This document shows, one piece after another, positions 52,362 to 60,281 of a DNA stretch of 64,000 nucleotides. The position numbers were made by a program, and so were the translations under genes. Numbering within the stretch: position 1 is the first letter of the stretch; the number at the start of each line of letters is the position of its first letter. The stretch lies in NCBI RefSeq assembly GCF_049331405.1, contig NZ_CP186275.1, forward strand, positions 186,001 through 250,000, written 5' to 3'. Under the pieces are notes generated by a model. That model had not been told where the DNA came from, searched no databases, and saw nothing but the letters and a program-made list of their open reading frames with translations. This stretch comes from PoT sp049331405. Lineage in GTDB: Bacteria > Planctomycetota > Planctomycetia > Isosphaerales > Isosphaeraceae.

Positions 52362-53906
52362 TCAGGACTTCTGGCCGATTTTCGCTTGGCCATTGGCGGT
52401 GAGGGTGTACTTGGTCGACTTGCGAGTTCCCGCCCCGCTCACATTTTGGCCGACAAGCCCATCCTTGACGAGTTGGGCGAGGATTCGGTCGAATTTCGGC
52501 CGGTACCACTTGTGGGCCTCGTGAAGCTTCCTGGCGGACATGCCCTCAGGATTCGTCAGGATCGTTTCCAGGAGCTTGATGCTGTCGGCTTCGTCAGCCG
52601 AGTCCTGGACGGCCGTGGATGAGCCTTGCGTGCCCTGCGCGCCCTCCTTGTGGGTGGCTGGCTCCTCCAAAGTTACATGCCACCGGCCGTCGGGCTCGTC
52701 GGTTGTTGGCGTCCGATCGATCGTCAGGGAATGCAAGCTCGAATAGCCGGATGATCCGCCTGCCACGAGATGCAGACGATGGACGTCCTCGCCCGGCTTG
52801 AAACGCTCTCGCCTGCCCAGCAGAAGCCAGCTTCGGGCGAATTGGGCGAGCCCGGCATGGGCGAGGTTGCTGAGTTCAGGCACCGCACCAAAGCGGCCGG
52901 TGGCCTTGCGAAAATGATGGCAGATGATCGGCGTGCAGCCGGTTTCCCGGCAGACGTCGGTCAGGTTTCCGAGCACTCGGCCCATCTCGAACATCGAATT
53001 CACATTGACATTCTTGGATTTTTTGCCTCCCATGATGGCCAAGTAAAGCGGATCGATGATGATGACTTCGAGCTCTTTCGCCTGGATTAGACATCCCAAG
53101 GCGTCGAGCTGATTCGGGTCGCTCAGGTCGGGCAACTTCCGGCCGAAGACGATCCCCAGGCCACGAGGATCGACCTGCTTGGCCCGGCAGATCTGACGCA
53201 CGCTCGTTTGCAGTGTCGAGATTTCATCTTCCGCCGAGAGCATGCCGACCCTCACGCGGTGAGGCACGGGGAAATGCCCGAGGAACGGCGTCTCGGACGC
53301 CAGGGAAACCGCCAGGTCATTCGCGGTACTCGTTTTAAGCGACTTTTGCTGTCCGCCGATGACCAAGGCTTGGTCCCGCTGCAAAACGCCATCCACGAGC
53401 CAATCCGCCTGGTACGGTTCACTCAGGAACTCATCCATGTCCAAAATCTGCCCAAGGCGGTCATCCAGGAATTCAGAGGGCAGGTCCAGGGAACAGTGCT
53501 TCCAAAGCTCGGCCTCCTGGATCATGCCATCCGCTAGCTTTGGTATCCCGTTGAGCTTGAGTCTTCGGATGGCCTCATACACCAAGCTCCTCCGGACATC
53601 TTCGGAAGCAGTGTCGAGCAACGGTAAGGCGACCTCCCGTGCGGCTCTTGCTGCATCCCGCCATATGTCCGAAAGCTTGGACAGCTGGTAATCGAAGTCC
53701 CGATACCCCGCGATGGCCCGATTGATGAGCCGAGCTCCGTTCCTGGCCATCTCGGCGAGTTCCGGATCGCTCCGAAGCAAGCGATTCCACTCCCTGCTGG
53801 CAAGTTCCGCCACCTTCGCGGGGTCGGGCATCGCGACGATTCGACTTCCCTCTTCGTCGTCTGAATAATGTTGACTAATTCTGTTCTCGCCGATATAATC
53901 ATACAT
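52362..53906 (-). CDS. RepA/AAA_25-type replicative helicase-like ATPase
   Basis: 514 residues. A helical N-terminus (to about 165) precedes a RecA-fold ATPase. The Walker A is of the RepA/AAA_25 kind, GGQQKSLKTS (184-193), and the Walker B is VIIIDPLY (281-288). HHFRKATG and ARSWLLLGRRERF follow, as in hexameric RepA-type helicases of plasmids and integrative elements. The last 90 residues (TILTNPEGMSARKLHEAH..., KFDRILAQLVKDGLV) look like a winged helix for DNA binding. The protein probably unwinds the element's origin for replication after excision. A small HTH gene lies upstream in the same direction. Confidence 0.8.
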   Translation of the reverse strand: MYDYIGENRISQHYSDDEEGSRIVAMPDPAKVAELASREWNRLLRSDPELAEMARNGARLINRAIAGYRDFDYQLSKLSDIWRDAARAAREVALPLLDTASEDVRRSLVYEAIRRLKLNGIPKLADGMIQEAELWKHCSLDLPSEFLDDRLGQILDMDEFLSEPYQADWLVDGVLQRDQALVIGGQQKSLKTSTANDLAVSLASETPFLGHFPVPHRVRVGMLSAEDEISTLQTSVRQICRAKQVDPRGLGIVFGRKLPDLSDPNQLDALGCLIQAKELEVIIIDPLYLAIMGGKKSKNVNVNSMFEMGRVLGNLTDVCRETGCTPIICHHFRKATGRFGAVPELSNLAHAGLAQFARSWLLLGRRERFKPGEDVHRLHLVAGGSSGYSSLHSLTIDRTPTTDEPDGRWHVTLEEPATHKEGAQGTQGSSTAVQDSADEADSIKLLETILTNPEGMSARKLHEAHKWYRPKFDRILAQLVKDGLVGQNVSGAGTRKSTKYTLTANGQAKIGQKS

Positions 53907-54088
53907 AGTTGATACTCCTGCCTTCTGCCGATGAAACTGTTGTCCGCCGCAAGCCCTGGGTGGCCGCCCGGGGCTTTGCCATTTCTAGGCGCGTACGTTG
54001 ATCGTTGGACCCGTCCGGCGGATGCCGTGGGTCGCTTGTTCTCGTGTGAATGATGGTTCGTCCGTTCTGCCGAGCGTGGCGGCGGCCG

Positions 54089-54331
54089 TTACGCGGTGGC
54101 TGCGGCCTGCGGGCCACCGTGGGCGGCCTTCTTCGCCCGGATCTCTTCGGCGTGCCGCTTCGCGTCTTCGATGTGGAATAGCGTGCGGTCGCCCCCGGTT
54201 TGCATGACGCGGAGTTGGCCAAGGGCCGCCAGCTTCAACGCCCGGTAATAGCTGAGCTTCGTGAGCTTGGCGAGCTGCGTACCGAGACAGAATTCGGACG
54301 GATCAAGGCTGGTAGTTCTCGAGCCCTTCAT
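54089..54331 (-). CDS. small HTH DNA-binding protein upstream of the RepA-like gene
   Basis: 80 residues from ATG 54331 (MKGSRTTSLDPSEF). LGTQLAKLTKLSYYRALKLAALGQLRV is a helix-turn-helix; FHIEDAKRHAEEIRAKKAAHGGPQ closes the fold with a basic tail. It is of the excisionase/HTH_17 kind. Placed 180 bases before the ATPase gene, it may control replication or excision. An upstream ATG (54472) would add a stretch that overlaps likely control DNA. A palindrome copy (54113-54127) overlaps its last codons. Confidence 0.65.
   Translation of the reverse strand: MKGSRTTSLDPSEFCLGTQLAKLTKLSYYRALKLAALGQLRVMQTGGDRTLFHIEDAKRHAEEIRAKKAAHGGPQAAATA
54113..54127. repeat. element palindrome copy inside a gene
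   Basis: GCCACCGTGGGCGGC, a short copy located in the 3' end of the HTH gene. Confidence 0.5.
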
Positions 54332-54805
54332 CGATCGCCTCAATTCCAGATTTGCCGTCGATTGGTCGGATGGAAAAAACACGCCCTCTAAATACACGGT
54401 GGTTCGGTTGCTGTTTTTCGCGGTTTCTTCTACGAACCGAAAAAGCAAGCCCCTCAACATACCGGTGGGCAATACTCTCTAATTCGCGGATTCTTCGCTG
54501 TCCGGTAAAACGTGGGCCTCCGCTATAACGGTGGTTGCATTAGGGTAATTCGCGGATTTTTAGCCGATCAATGAAACATATTCACGCAAATCGAATGCTC
54601 CCATCACGTTAGCCGCAACGCGGCATCCACGTGGGCGGCAATCCCTCCCGGCCCTCGCCCGACGAACTGCCCCCGGCCTGTCAAGCGTCGGATGTGCGGG
54701 GCAACGACGGTGGACTACGAGACCCAGGTAACGAAGCGTGGGATAACGGGGTGCAGGGCAGGGGAGGCCGCCCACGCGAGCGGCGTCCGCCGGCAGTCCA
54801 CCCGG
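54332..54805. other. AT-rich control region with short direct repeats
   Basis: About 470 bases upstream of the rep-like genes. TAATTCGCGGATT occurs at 54480-54492 and again at 54546-54558, and ACGGTGGTT occurs twice nearby (about 54400 and 54530). A palindrome copy lies at 54623-54639. The layout is compatible with a promoter plus operators or an iteron-like origin, but copies are few. Confidence 0.45.
54623..54639. repeat. element palindrome copy
   Basis: GCATCCACGTGGGCGGC, with mismatches in one arm. A half copy (GCCGCCCACGCGAG) follows near 54768. Confidence 0.5.
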
Positions 54806-55123
54806 CTACCCATCCCGGCCTTTCCCTCGACTCCCCCGCCTTTCCCCTCTCACCTTCGTCGCCTTCCTCGACTGCTGCTCCCCGGACGCCGCTTTCACCA
54901 TCGCGACAAGCCCGGCGCGTACCGGTTCCGGCAGGTCGTCCCAGGCCTCGACCACTTCTCGAAGCCTGGGGTCATCCGACGGGAGCACGATCCCGCCGCC
55001 CGCCGTGGCGAGATCGATCGGGATGATTTGTGGGGCAATAGAGGGGCAAGGCGGGTTGGCCGATGCCGCAAGTTCAGCCGTCAAGCGGCTTTGGGATATC
55101 CCAGCAATGGAAACATGATCCAT
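54806..55123 (-). pseudogene. displaced C-terminal segment of the element integrase
   Basis: A 105-codon frame that begins at an ATG inside the attR core (55121-55123) with the same MDHVSIA that ends the core-encoded part of the integrase at attL, and continues GISQSRLTAELAASANPP. The segment DDPRLREVVEAWDDLPEPVRAGLVAMVKAASGEQQ is the kind of tail seen at the ends of planctomycete tyrosine integrases. In the excised circle it would be fused in frame to residues 1-451 of the integrase. In the integrated state it has no evident ribosome binding site, so it is probably not translated alone. Confidence 0.75.
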
Positions 55124-55125
55124 TG
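55104..55125. repeat. attR: right core site of the integrated element
   Basis: G, CAATGGA (55105-55111), spacer AACATGA, TCCATTG (55119-55125). Same as attL except the first spacer base. The right arm runs into TTGATG, the putative -35 of the P2 promoter. Confidence 0.85.
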
Positions 55126-55155
55126 ATGAATGAAAGGTCGGCCTGGTAAGCTGTG
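55118..55155 (+). promoter_or_regulatory. conserved promoter-like element of P2
   Basis: ATCCATTGATGAATG is identical to the sequence at 60147 upstream of P3, and the next 22 bases align without gaps. Both lie exactly 135 bases before the TTG starts. TTGATG (55123-55128), 17 bases, then GTAAGC fits a sigma70-like -35/-10 spacing. The attR core overlaps the -35. Confidence 0.5.
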
Positions 55156-55252
55156 CGGCCAGCTTCGAGGTTGCCGCAGTCCGGCAGTCGCCGACGAGAG
55201 GCCCACCGACGCGGCTTAATCGACCTTATCATCAATCATAGGATAGAACACC

Positions 55253-58200
55253 TTGGGCGCTCATTCCCCCTCGCGTCGGCCCTGGCTCCCCCTCCGTAGG
55301 TATCGCGGCGAGCGACTCCGCCAGGCCTTGCGGCCGGGACTACTCGAACTGGAAGGGCGGGTGAATCTCTCGTCCGTGTTCTCGATCGCGGATACGAGCG
55401 CCGTGGAGAGGGATCGGGGCTCGACGGAGATGAATTTCACCGTCACCCGGAGCGGGGATACGTCGGCGCCCGTGGCGGTCGCGTATCATACGGTGGATGG
55501 CACCGCGAAGGCCGGCGAGGACTTCCTGGCGAAGTCCGGGATGGTCGAGTTCGCGGCGGGGCAGGCGACCGCGACGATCTCCGTACACTTCGCCGCAAAC
55601 CGGATCACCCAGGATGACCTGACCTTCTCGGTCGAGTTGACCTCGGTCAGGAACCTCGCCGACATCACGTTCGACCTGCAGGCGAACTTCCAGGCCAATG
55701 GGTCGATCATCAGGGCCGCGGTCGGCGACTTCAATGGCGACGGCAAGCTCGACATCGTCACCGGGAACGAGTCTCCGAACACCGTCTCGGTCCTCCTGAA
55801 TACGACCGAGCCCGGCTCGAGCACGGCGACGTTCGCGCCCGGCGTCGACTTCGAGGCGGGGGGCAGCCGGTCCGGCCGCGCGGTGGCGGTCGGCGACTTC
55901 AACGGCGACGGCAAGCTCGACATCGCCGCGACCGACCTCTACACCCACCAGGTCATGGTCCTGCTGAATACCACCCCGGCAGGCGCGACGACGCCGTCGT
56001 TCTCGCCATACTCGGAGGTCACGAGGGGCTCGAACCCGCGAGATATCAGGGTCGGAGATATCAATCAGGACGGCAAGCCCGACCTCATCGTGGCCAGCCT
56101 GGGCACGAGGAGCATCTCGATCTTCCTCAACACCACCGAGCCGGGGGCGACCTCGCCGGCCTTCGCCCCCCAGGTCGACTTCGCCGTGGGGGGGCTCCCC
56201 TATTCGGTCGCGATCGGCGACCTCAACGGCGACGGCAAGCCGGATCTCGCCGTGGCGGTCCCCCCCGAGGCGACCGCGTCGGGGCCCGACGGCATGTACA
56301 TCTCGGTCCTCCTGAATACGACGGAGCCGGGGGCGCAGGCCGCATCCTTCGGCGCCAGGGCCGACTATCCGACCCCCGACGGCTCGTCGCCCCAGTCGAT
56401 CGCTGTTGGCGACCTCAACGGCGACGGCAAGCCCGACATCGTTGCGGAAAACTACCTGTACGGGCTCGAGAAATCCACCGTCCGCATCTACATGAACACC
56501 ACGGCGCCCGGGGCGACGAAGGTGACGCTCGCCGACAGGGTGGTGGATCAGGGCAGCGGATTCGCCTACGCCACTATCAGGGACATGAATGGCGACGGCC
56601 TGGCCGACCTCGTCTACAGCAATGGCGCCCGCCCCCTGGTGCAGCGCAACACCACCCTGCCGGGGGAGGCGATGGCAACCTTCGTCGAGGCCAGCGGCGG
56701 CAACTCCAGGGGTTCAGTCCGGGATCAGGTGATCGGCGACTTCAACGGAGACGGCAAGCCCGACATCGCCCTGGTGGGAGCCTATAGCTTCCCCCTGGTG
56801 ATCGATGTGAACAACACCCCCGAGACCCCGACGCTCGGCAGGGCGATCGCCACCGGCACGATCATCGACGACGACGACCCGGCGACGATCGAGCTCATCG
56901 ACGGCGACGGGCAGTCGGCCACCATCGGCTCGACCTTCGGCACGAACCTGGTCGTCCAAGTCAATAACGCGAACGGCAGCCCGCTTCGGTATACGCCCGT
57001 CACCTTAACCGCCCCGGCCTCGGGCGCGGGCGGGACCTTCGCGGGGGGCGCCACCAGCGTCGTGGTGGAGACCGATTTCTATGGCAGGGCCGTCGCCCCG
57101 GCCTTCACCGCCAACGGCTTGGCCGGCTCCTATGTCATCTCGGCGAGGACCTCAGGGCTCGACGAGACCATCAACTTCGACCTGACCAATCAGAAGATCG
57201 CGACGTCCTTCAGCGGGCTCGTCCCGCTGAACATCAACTACGGCCAGGATTTGTTACTGGGCGGGCATCTCGATGCGGGGGCGAACTTCCCGGCGGGCGA
57301 GACCGTGACGATCAGAGTCGGCTCGGTGGTCGCGCAAGCCCCCATCGACGCCAATGGTGACTTCAGCAGCGGTCTGCACACGGGGATCCTCCCCCTGTCG
57401 AGCACGCCCTACACGGTCACTTACGAGTTCGCCGGCAACTCGATGTATAACGCTTCGATCGACACGAGCACGACGCTGACCGTCTCTCGCGGCTACCTGT
57501 TCATCTCGGCGAAATCCTTGGACAAAACTTACGGAGATGTGATCACCTTCAAGGGTGATGAATTCACCATATTCGGGCTCGCCAATCAGGACACCGTGAC
57601 CTCCGTCACACTCTCCACCCTCGGCGCGGCGGCGGATGCGGGCGTGGACATGACCCCTTATGCCATCAATGTCTCGGGCGCCGTCGGGACCGGCCTGAGC
57701 AACTACATCATCAATTATTTACCCGGCAATCTAAATATTTTGCCGAGGCCGGTCACGGGTCATATCACGGTCGCCGATAAGACCTATGACGGCAACACCA
57801 ACGCGACCGTCCTGACTCGCACGCTGAGCGGGGATCTCGGCGGGGTGAGCCTGGTCGGCGGGACCGCGACGTTCGTGTCCCCGGATGTCGCCAAGAACCT
57901 CAAGGTGACCCTGGTGGGGGCCCAGTTGAGCGGCCCGCTCGCCGGTAACTATATCCTCGACGGGGAACCTCAGACGCAGGCCACCATCACCCAGGCCCCG
58001 ACCCGGACGAGCCTTCACTTGTCGAAGGACGTCATCTCCTTCGGGGAGTCGGTGACCCTGACGGCCACCGTCAGCCCTGCGCTGGGGAGTAGCTCGGTGA
58101 TCTTCTTCGACTTCTCCAGGGAGATCGGGACCGCCCCGGTCGTCGGCAACACGGCCACGCTGACCGTCTCCAACCTGGAGGGCGCAGGACACCGGATCAC

Positions 58201-59227
58201 GGCAACATATGTGGCCGACAAGAATCACTCCTGGAGCTCCAGCGACTCCCAGGATATCTTCCTCAAGACGATCCCCACCGCCCACTCGCTGACGGTCTCG
58301 CAGAACCCCGCGACCTACGGGCAGCCGGTCACGATCGTCTCCACCGTCGACCCACGAGCGACGGGCTCGGTTTACTTCATGGACGGCGAGACCGTCCTGG
58401 AGATCGTGCCGATCTCCGACGGCCGGGCCACCCTGACCCTGAGCCTGCCCGTCATCGGGCACGACATCCGGGCCTTCTACCCCGGCGACCGGAACTTCGA
58501 CTCGGCCTGGAGCACCCAGCGGATCGGCCTCCAGGTGAACCGGGCCGGATCCGTCACGACGCTGACCGCCTCGCCGGGCGCCGGCAAGATCGGCCAGCCC
58601 TTGACGCTCACCGCCGTCGTCAACGCCGGGGCGACGGGCTCCGTCCTCATCTTCGACGGCTCGACCCTGATCGGCCAGTCGCCGCTCAATGGCTCGACCG
58701 CCGTGCTGACGACCTCGAGTGCCCTCTCGGTCGGCTCCCACGACTTCCGCGCGGTCTACATCGGCGACGGCAACTACCTCGCCAGCACGAGCCCCGCCGT
58801 CACACAGGTCGTCGACCGCTTCAGCACCTCGACGACCCTGACCGCCGGGCTCACTTCCTTCGGGCGAGGCAGGGCATTCCTGCTCACGGCCAGCGTGACG
58901 CCGGGCGTCGAAGGGGGCGTGACCTTCTACGACGGCGCGCGAGTCCTCGGCACCGGCACGCTCTCCGGCTCGACCGCGACCCTTCTGGTCCGTCGCCCGC
59001 TCCTCGTCGGTCGGCACACCCTCACGGCGGCCTTCGACGGAAACGCCCTCTACGCCGGCAGCGTGAGCAACGCCGTCCGCCTCCCGTTGAACTCGAGGCC
59101 TCCCGTCATCGCCAACCCGGCGCCACCGACGACTCGTCCCGGCCGCCCCGGGTTCTTCCCCCAATTGCAGGAGCTCGCCGCCGGCGCGCCCCCCCGGCCC
59201 TCCCGCTTCCCCTTCGGCCGAAGTTGA
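55253..59227 (+). CDS. P2: giant secreted FG-GAP / Calx-beta / Ig-repeat protein
   Basis: 1324 residues from TTG 55253 (TAGGATAG upstream). A basic head and LLELEGRVNLS are followed by Calx-beta strands (SAVERDRGSTEMNFTVTRSGD), then seven FG-GAP calcium loops (about 160-495: DFNGDGKLD, DFNGDGKLD, DINQDGKPD, DLNGDGKPD, DLNGDGKPD, DMNGDGLAD, DFNGDGKPD). Next come the Calx-beta closing strand ATGTIIDDDDP (about 535), Big-like and Ig-like domains, an MBG-type and a YDG-type repeat (TVADKTYDGNTNATVLTR), and four Ig-like repeats (one more than P1). The tail ends SRFPFGRS. It is probably a calcium-binding surface protein. Confidence 0.88.
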   Translation: MGAHSPSRRPWLPLRRYRGERLRQALRPGLLELEGRVNLSSVFSIADTSAVERDRGSTEMNFTVTRSGDTSAPVAVAYHTVDGTAKAGEDFLAKSGMVEFAAGQATATISVHFAANRITQDDLTFSVELTSVRNLADITFDLQANFQANGSIIRAAVGDFNGDGKLDIVTGNESPNTVSVLLNTTEPGSSTATFAPGVDFEAGGSRSGRAVAVGDFNGDGKLDIAATDLYTHQVMVLLNTTPAGATTPSFSPYSEVTRGSNPRDIRVGDINQDGKPDLIVASLGTRSISIFLNTTEPGATSPAFAPQVDFAVGGLPYSVAIGDLNGDGKPDLAVAVPPEATASGPDGMYISVLLNTTEPGAQAASFGARADYPTPDGSSPQSIAVGDLNGDGKPDIVAENYLYGLEKSTVRIYMNTTAPGATKVTLADRVVDQGSGFAYATIRDMNGDGLADLVYSNGARPLVQRNTTLPGEAMATFVEASGGNSRGSVRDQVIGDFNGDGKPDIALVGAYSFPLVIDVNNTPETPTLGRAIATGTIIDDDDPATIELIDGDGQSATIGSTFGTNLVVQVNNANGSPLRYTPVTLTAPASGAGGTFAGGATSVVVETDFYGRAVAPAFTANGLAGSYVISARTSGLDETINFDLTNQKIATSFSGLVPLNINYGQDLLLGGHLDAGANFPAGETVTIRVGSVVAQAPIDANGDFSSGLHTGILPLSSTPYTVTYEFAGNSMYNASIDTSTTLTVSRGYLFISAKSLDKTYGDVITFKGDEFTIFGLANQDTVTSVTLSTLGAAADAGVDMTPYAINVSGAVGTGLSNYIINYLPGNLNILPRPVTGHITVADKTYDGNTNATVLTRTLSGDLGGVSLVGGTATFVSPDVAKNLKVTLVGAQLSGPLAGNYILDGEPQTQATITQAPTRTSLHLSKDVISFGESVTLTATVSPALGSSSVIFFDFSREIGTAPVVGNTATLTVSNLEGAGHRITATYVADKNHSWSSSDSQDIFLKTIPTAHSLTVSQNPATYGQPVTIVSTVDPRATGSVYFMDGETVLEIVPISDGRATLTLSLPVIGHDIRAFYPGDRNFDSAWSTQRIGLQVNRAGSVTTLTASPGAGKIGQPLTLTAVVNAGATGSVLIFDGSTLIGQSPLNGSTAVLTTSSALSVGSHDFRAVYIGDGNYLASTSPAVTQVVDRFSTSTTLTAGLTSFGRGRAFLLTASVTPGVEGGVTFYDGARVLGTGTLSGSTATLLVRRPLLVGRHTLTAAFDGNALYAGSVSNAVRLPLNSRPPVIANPAPPTTRPGRPGFFPQLQELAAGAPPRPSRFPFGRS

Positions 59228-59277
59228 GCCCTCGAGGCGGCGAACGACCTCCGAACGCAATGCCGATGGATTGATCC

Positions 59278-59308
59278 GGGGCCCGCGGCGCAACAACCCC
59301 GCGAGCCC
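59278..59308 (+). terminator. hairpin after P2, duplicate of the P1 terminator
   Basis: GGGGCCCGCGG pairs with CCGCGAGCCCC, with the mismatch at the same place as in the P1 copy at 27872. The T tract is missing here. Confidence 0.6.
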
Positions 59309-59382
59309 CGGCTCAGCGCGCGTCCGCGGGCGAGGGGCAGGGCAGCGAGACGCGGACGAACGACATCGAGGCCTTCGCCCGC

Positions 59383-60000
59383 TTACGGCTTCGCGCCGAA
59401 GCGGAGCCCGTCGACCAGCAGGGAGATCATCCGCCCGGCGTGCTCGGGGCCCTGGCCGTACGCGTTCATGCAGAGGCTCGCCACGGCGCCGAGCAGGTCC
59501 TCCGCGTCGTAGTCGGTCCGGACCTCGCCCGAGGCGGCGGCACTGGCCAGCAAGGAGCCGAACGCGGGCAGGAGCCGCTCGCGGAAGTAGGCCGGCAGCG
59601 GGTCGAAGGCCGGGTTGCCCGAGTGCAGCGCCGAGGCCAGGCCCCGCTTGGTCGCGATGAACGCCGCGTAGCGATGCATCCAGCGCGACAACGCCTCGAC
59701 CGGCTCGTGATCCTTCGCGAAGGCCGCCGCCGCGTCGGCGCAGGCGTCGATCTCGCGCCGGAAGACCGCCGCCACCAGCGACGCACGATGCGGGAAGTGC
59801 CGGTAGACCGTGCCGATCCCCACACCCGCCCTGTCCGCGATCTCGCGGACAGGCGCGTCGACCCCGGAGGCCGCGAACACCGCCAGGGCCGCCTCCAGCA
59901 ACGCATCCAGATTGCGTTGCGCGTCGGAGCGCAAGGGCCGCGACTTCTCCTCGTCGCCCCCCTCTCCTTCGATGTCCGGCTTGCCCACCTTCCTGCCCAT
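59383..60000 (-). CDS. TetR/AcrR-family transcriptional regulator
   Basis: 205 residues from ATG 60000 (MGRKVGKPDIEGEGG). The N-terminal DNA-binding domain is clear: NLDALLEAALAVFAASGVDAPVREIADRAGVGIGTVYRHFPHRASLV, where GVGIGTVYRHF is the recognition helix. The C-terminal ligand domain (about 90-200) has helices with ALSRWMHRYAAFIATKRGLASAL and YDAEDLLGAVASLCMNAYGQ, as in TetR members that repress efflux or detoxification genes. It lies alone between P2 and P3 and is convergent with P2. Its target gene is not evident in the window. Confidence 0.92.
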   Translation of the reverse strand: MGRKVGKPDIEGEGGDEEKSRPLRSDAQRNLDALLEAALAVFAASGVDAPVREIADRAGVGIGTVYRHFPHRASLVAAVFRREIDACADAAAAFAKDHEPVEALSRWMHRYAAFIATKRGLASALHSGNPAFDPLPAYFRERLLPAFGSLLASAAASGEVRTDYDAEDLLGAVASLCMNAYGQGPEHAGRMISLLVDGLRFGAKP

Positions 60001-60146
60001 GACTCGAAGCACCCCGCGTCTCGGATCAATGGGAGCGTCGTTCCGCATTTTCCAATGTAGTGCAAGCCGGCCCCGGCGACTACCTCGGCCCCTCGAAATG
60101 AGGGGATGCACGTCCATCGCCGACGCGTAGAGCCGATCGAGATTTA

Positions 60147-60183
60147 ATCCATTGATGAATGCGATGTCGTCCTGGTAAAATGT
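60147..60183 (+). promoter_or_regulatory. conserved promoter-like element of P3
   Basis: Starts with the same 15 bases as the P2 element and sits 135 bases before the P3 start. TTGATG (60152-60157), 17 bases, GTAAAAT. The left arm of the att core is absent here, so this copy is at best a half site for the integrase. Confidence 0.5.
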
Positions 60184-60281
60184 ACCGTCTCCGTCGACCT
60201 TGCCGCGGCCCGATCGCTCGAAGACGAGAGAGGCCCGCAGTTCGCGGCTCCATCGAAGCCCATCACCGAGGGATTCCCGAC

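Larger units (their letters stand above)
27978..55125. mobile_element. 27.1-kb integrative element inserted between paralogs P1 and P2
   Basis: The bounds are the 22-bp att repeats. Adjacent to attL are a tyrosine integrase and an excisionase-like HTH gene. Near attR lie a RepA-like ATPase, a small HTH gene and the missing C-terminal part of the integrase. Inside are many small orphan genes, four further HTH/RHH regulators, gene fragments, AT-rich foreign-looking genes and a palindrome family not seen outside. No relaxase, conjugation system, capsid, portal or terminase was recognised, so it is neither a clear ICE nor a complete prophage. It may be mobilisable, or a satellite or decayed element. 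Confidence 0.82.
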
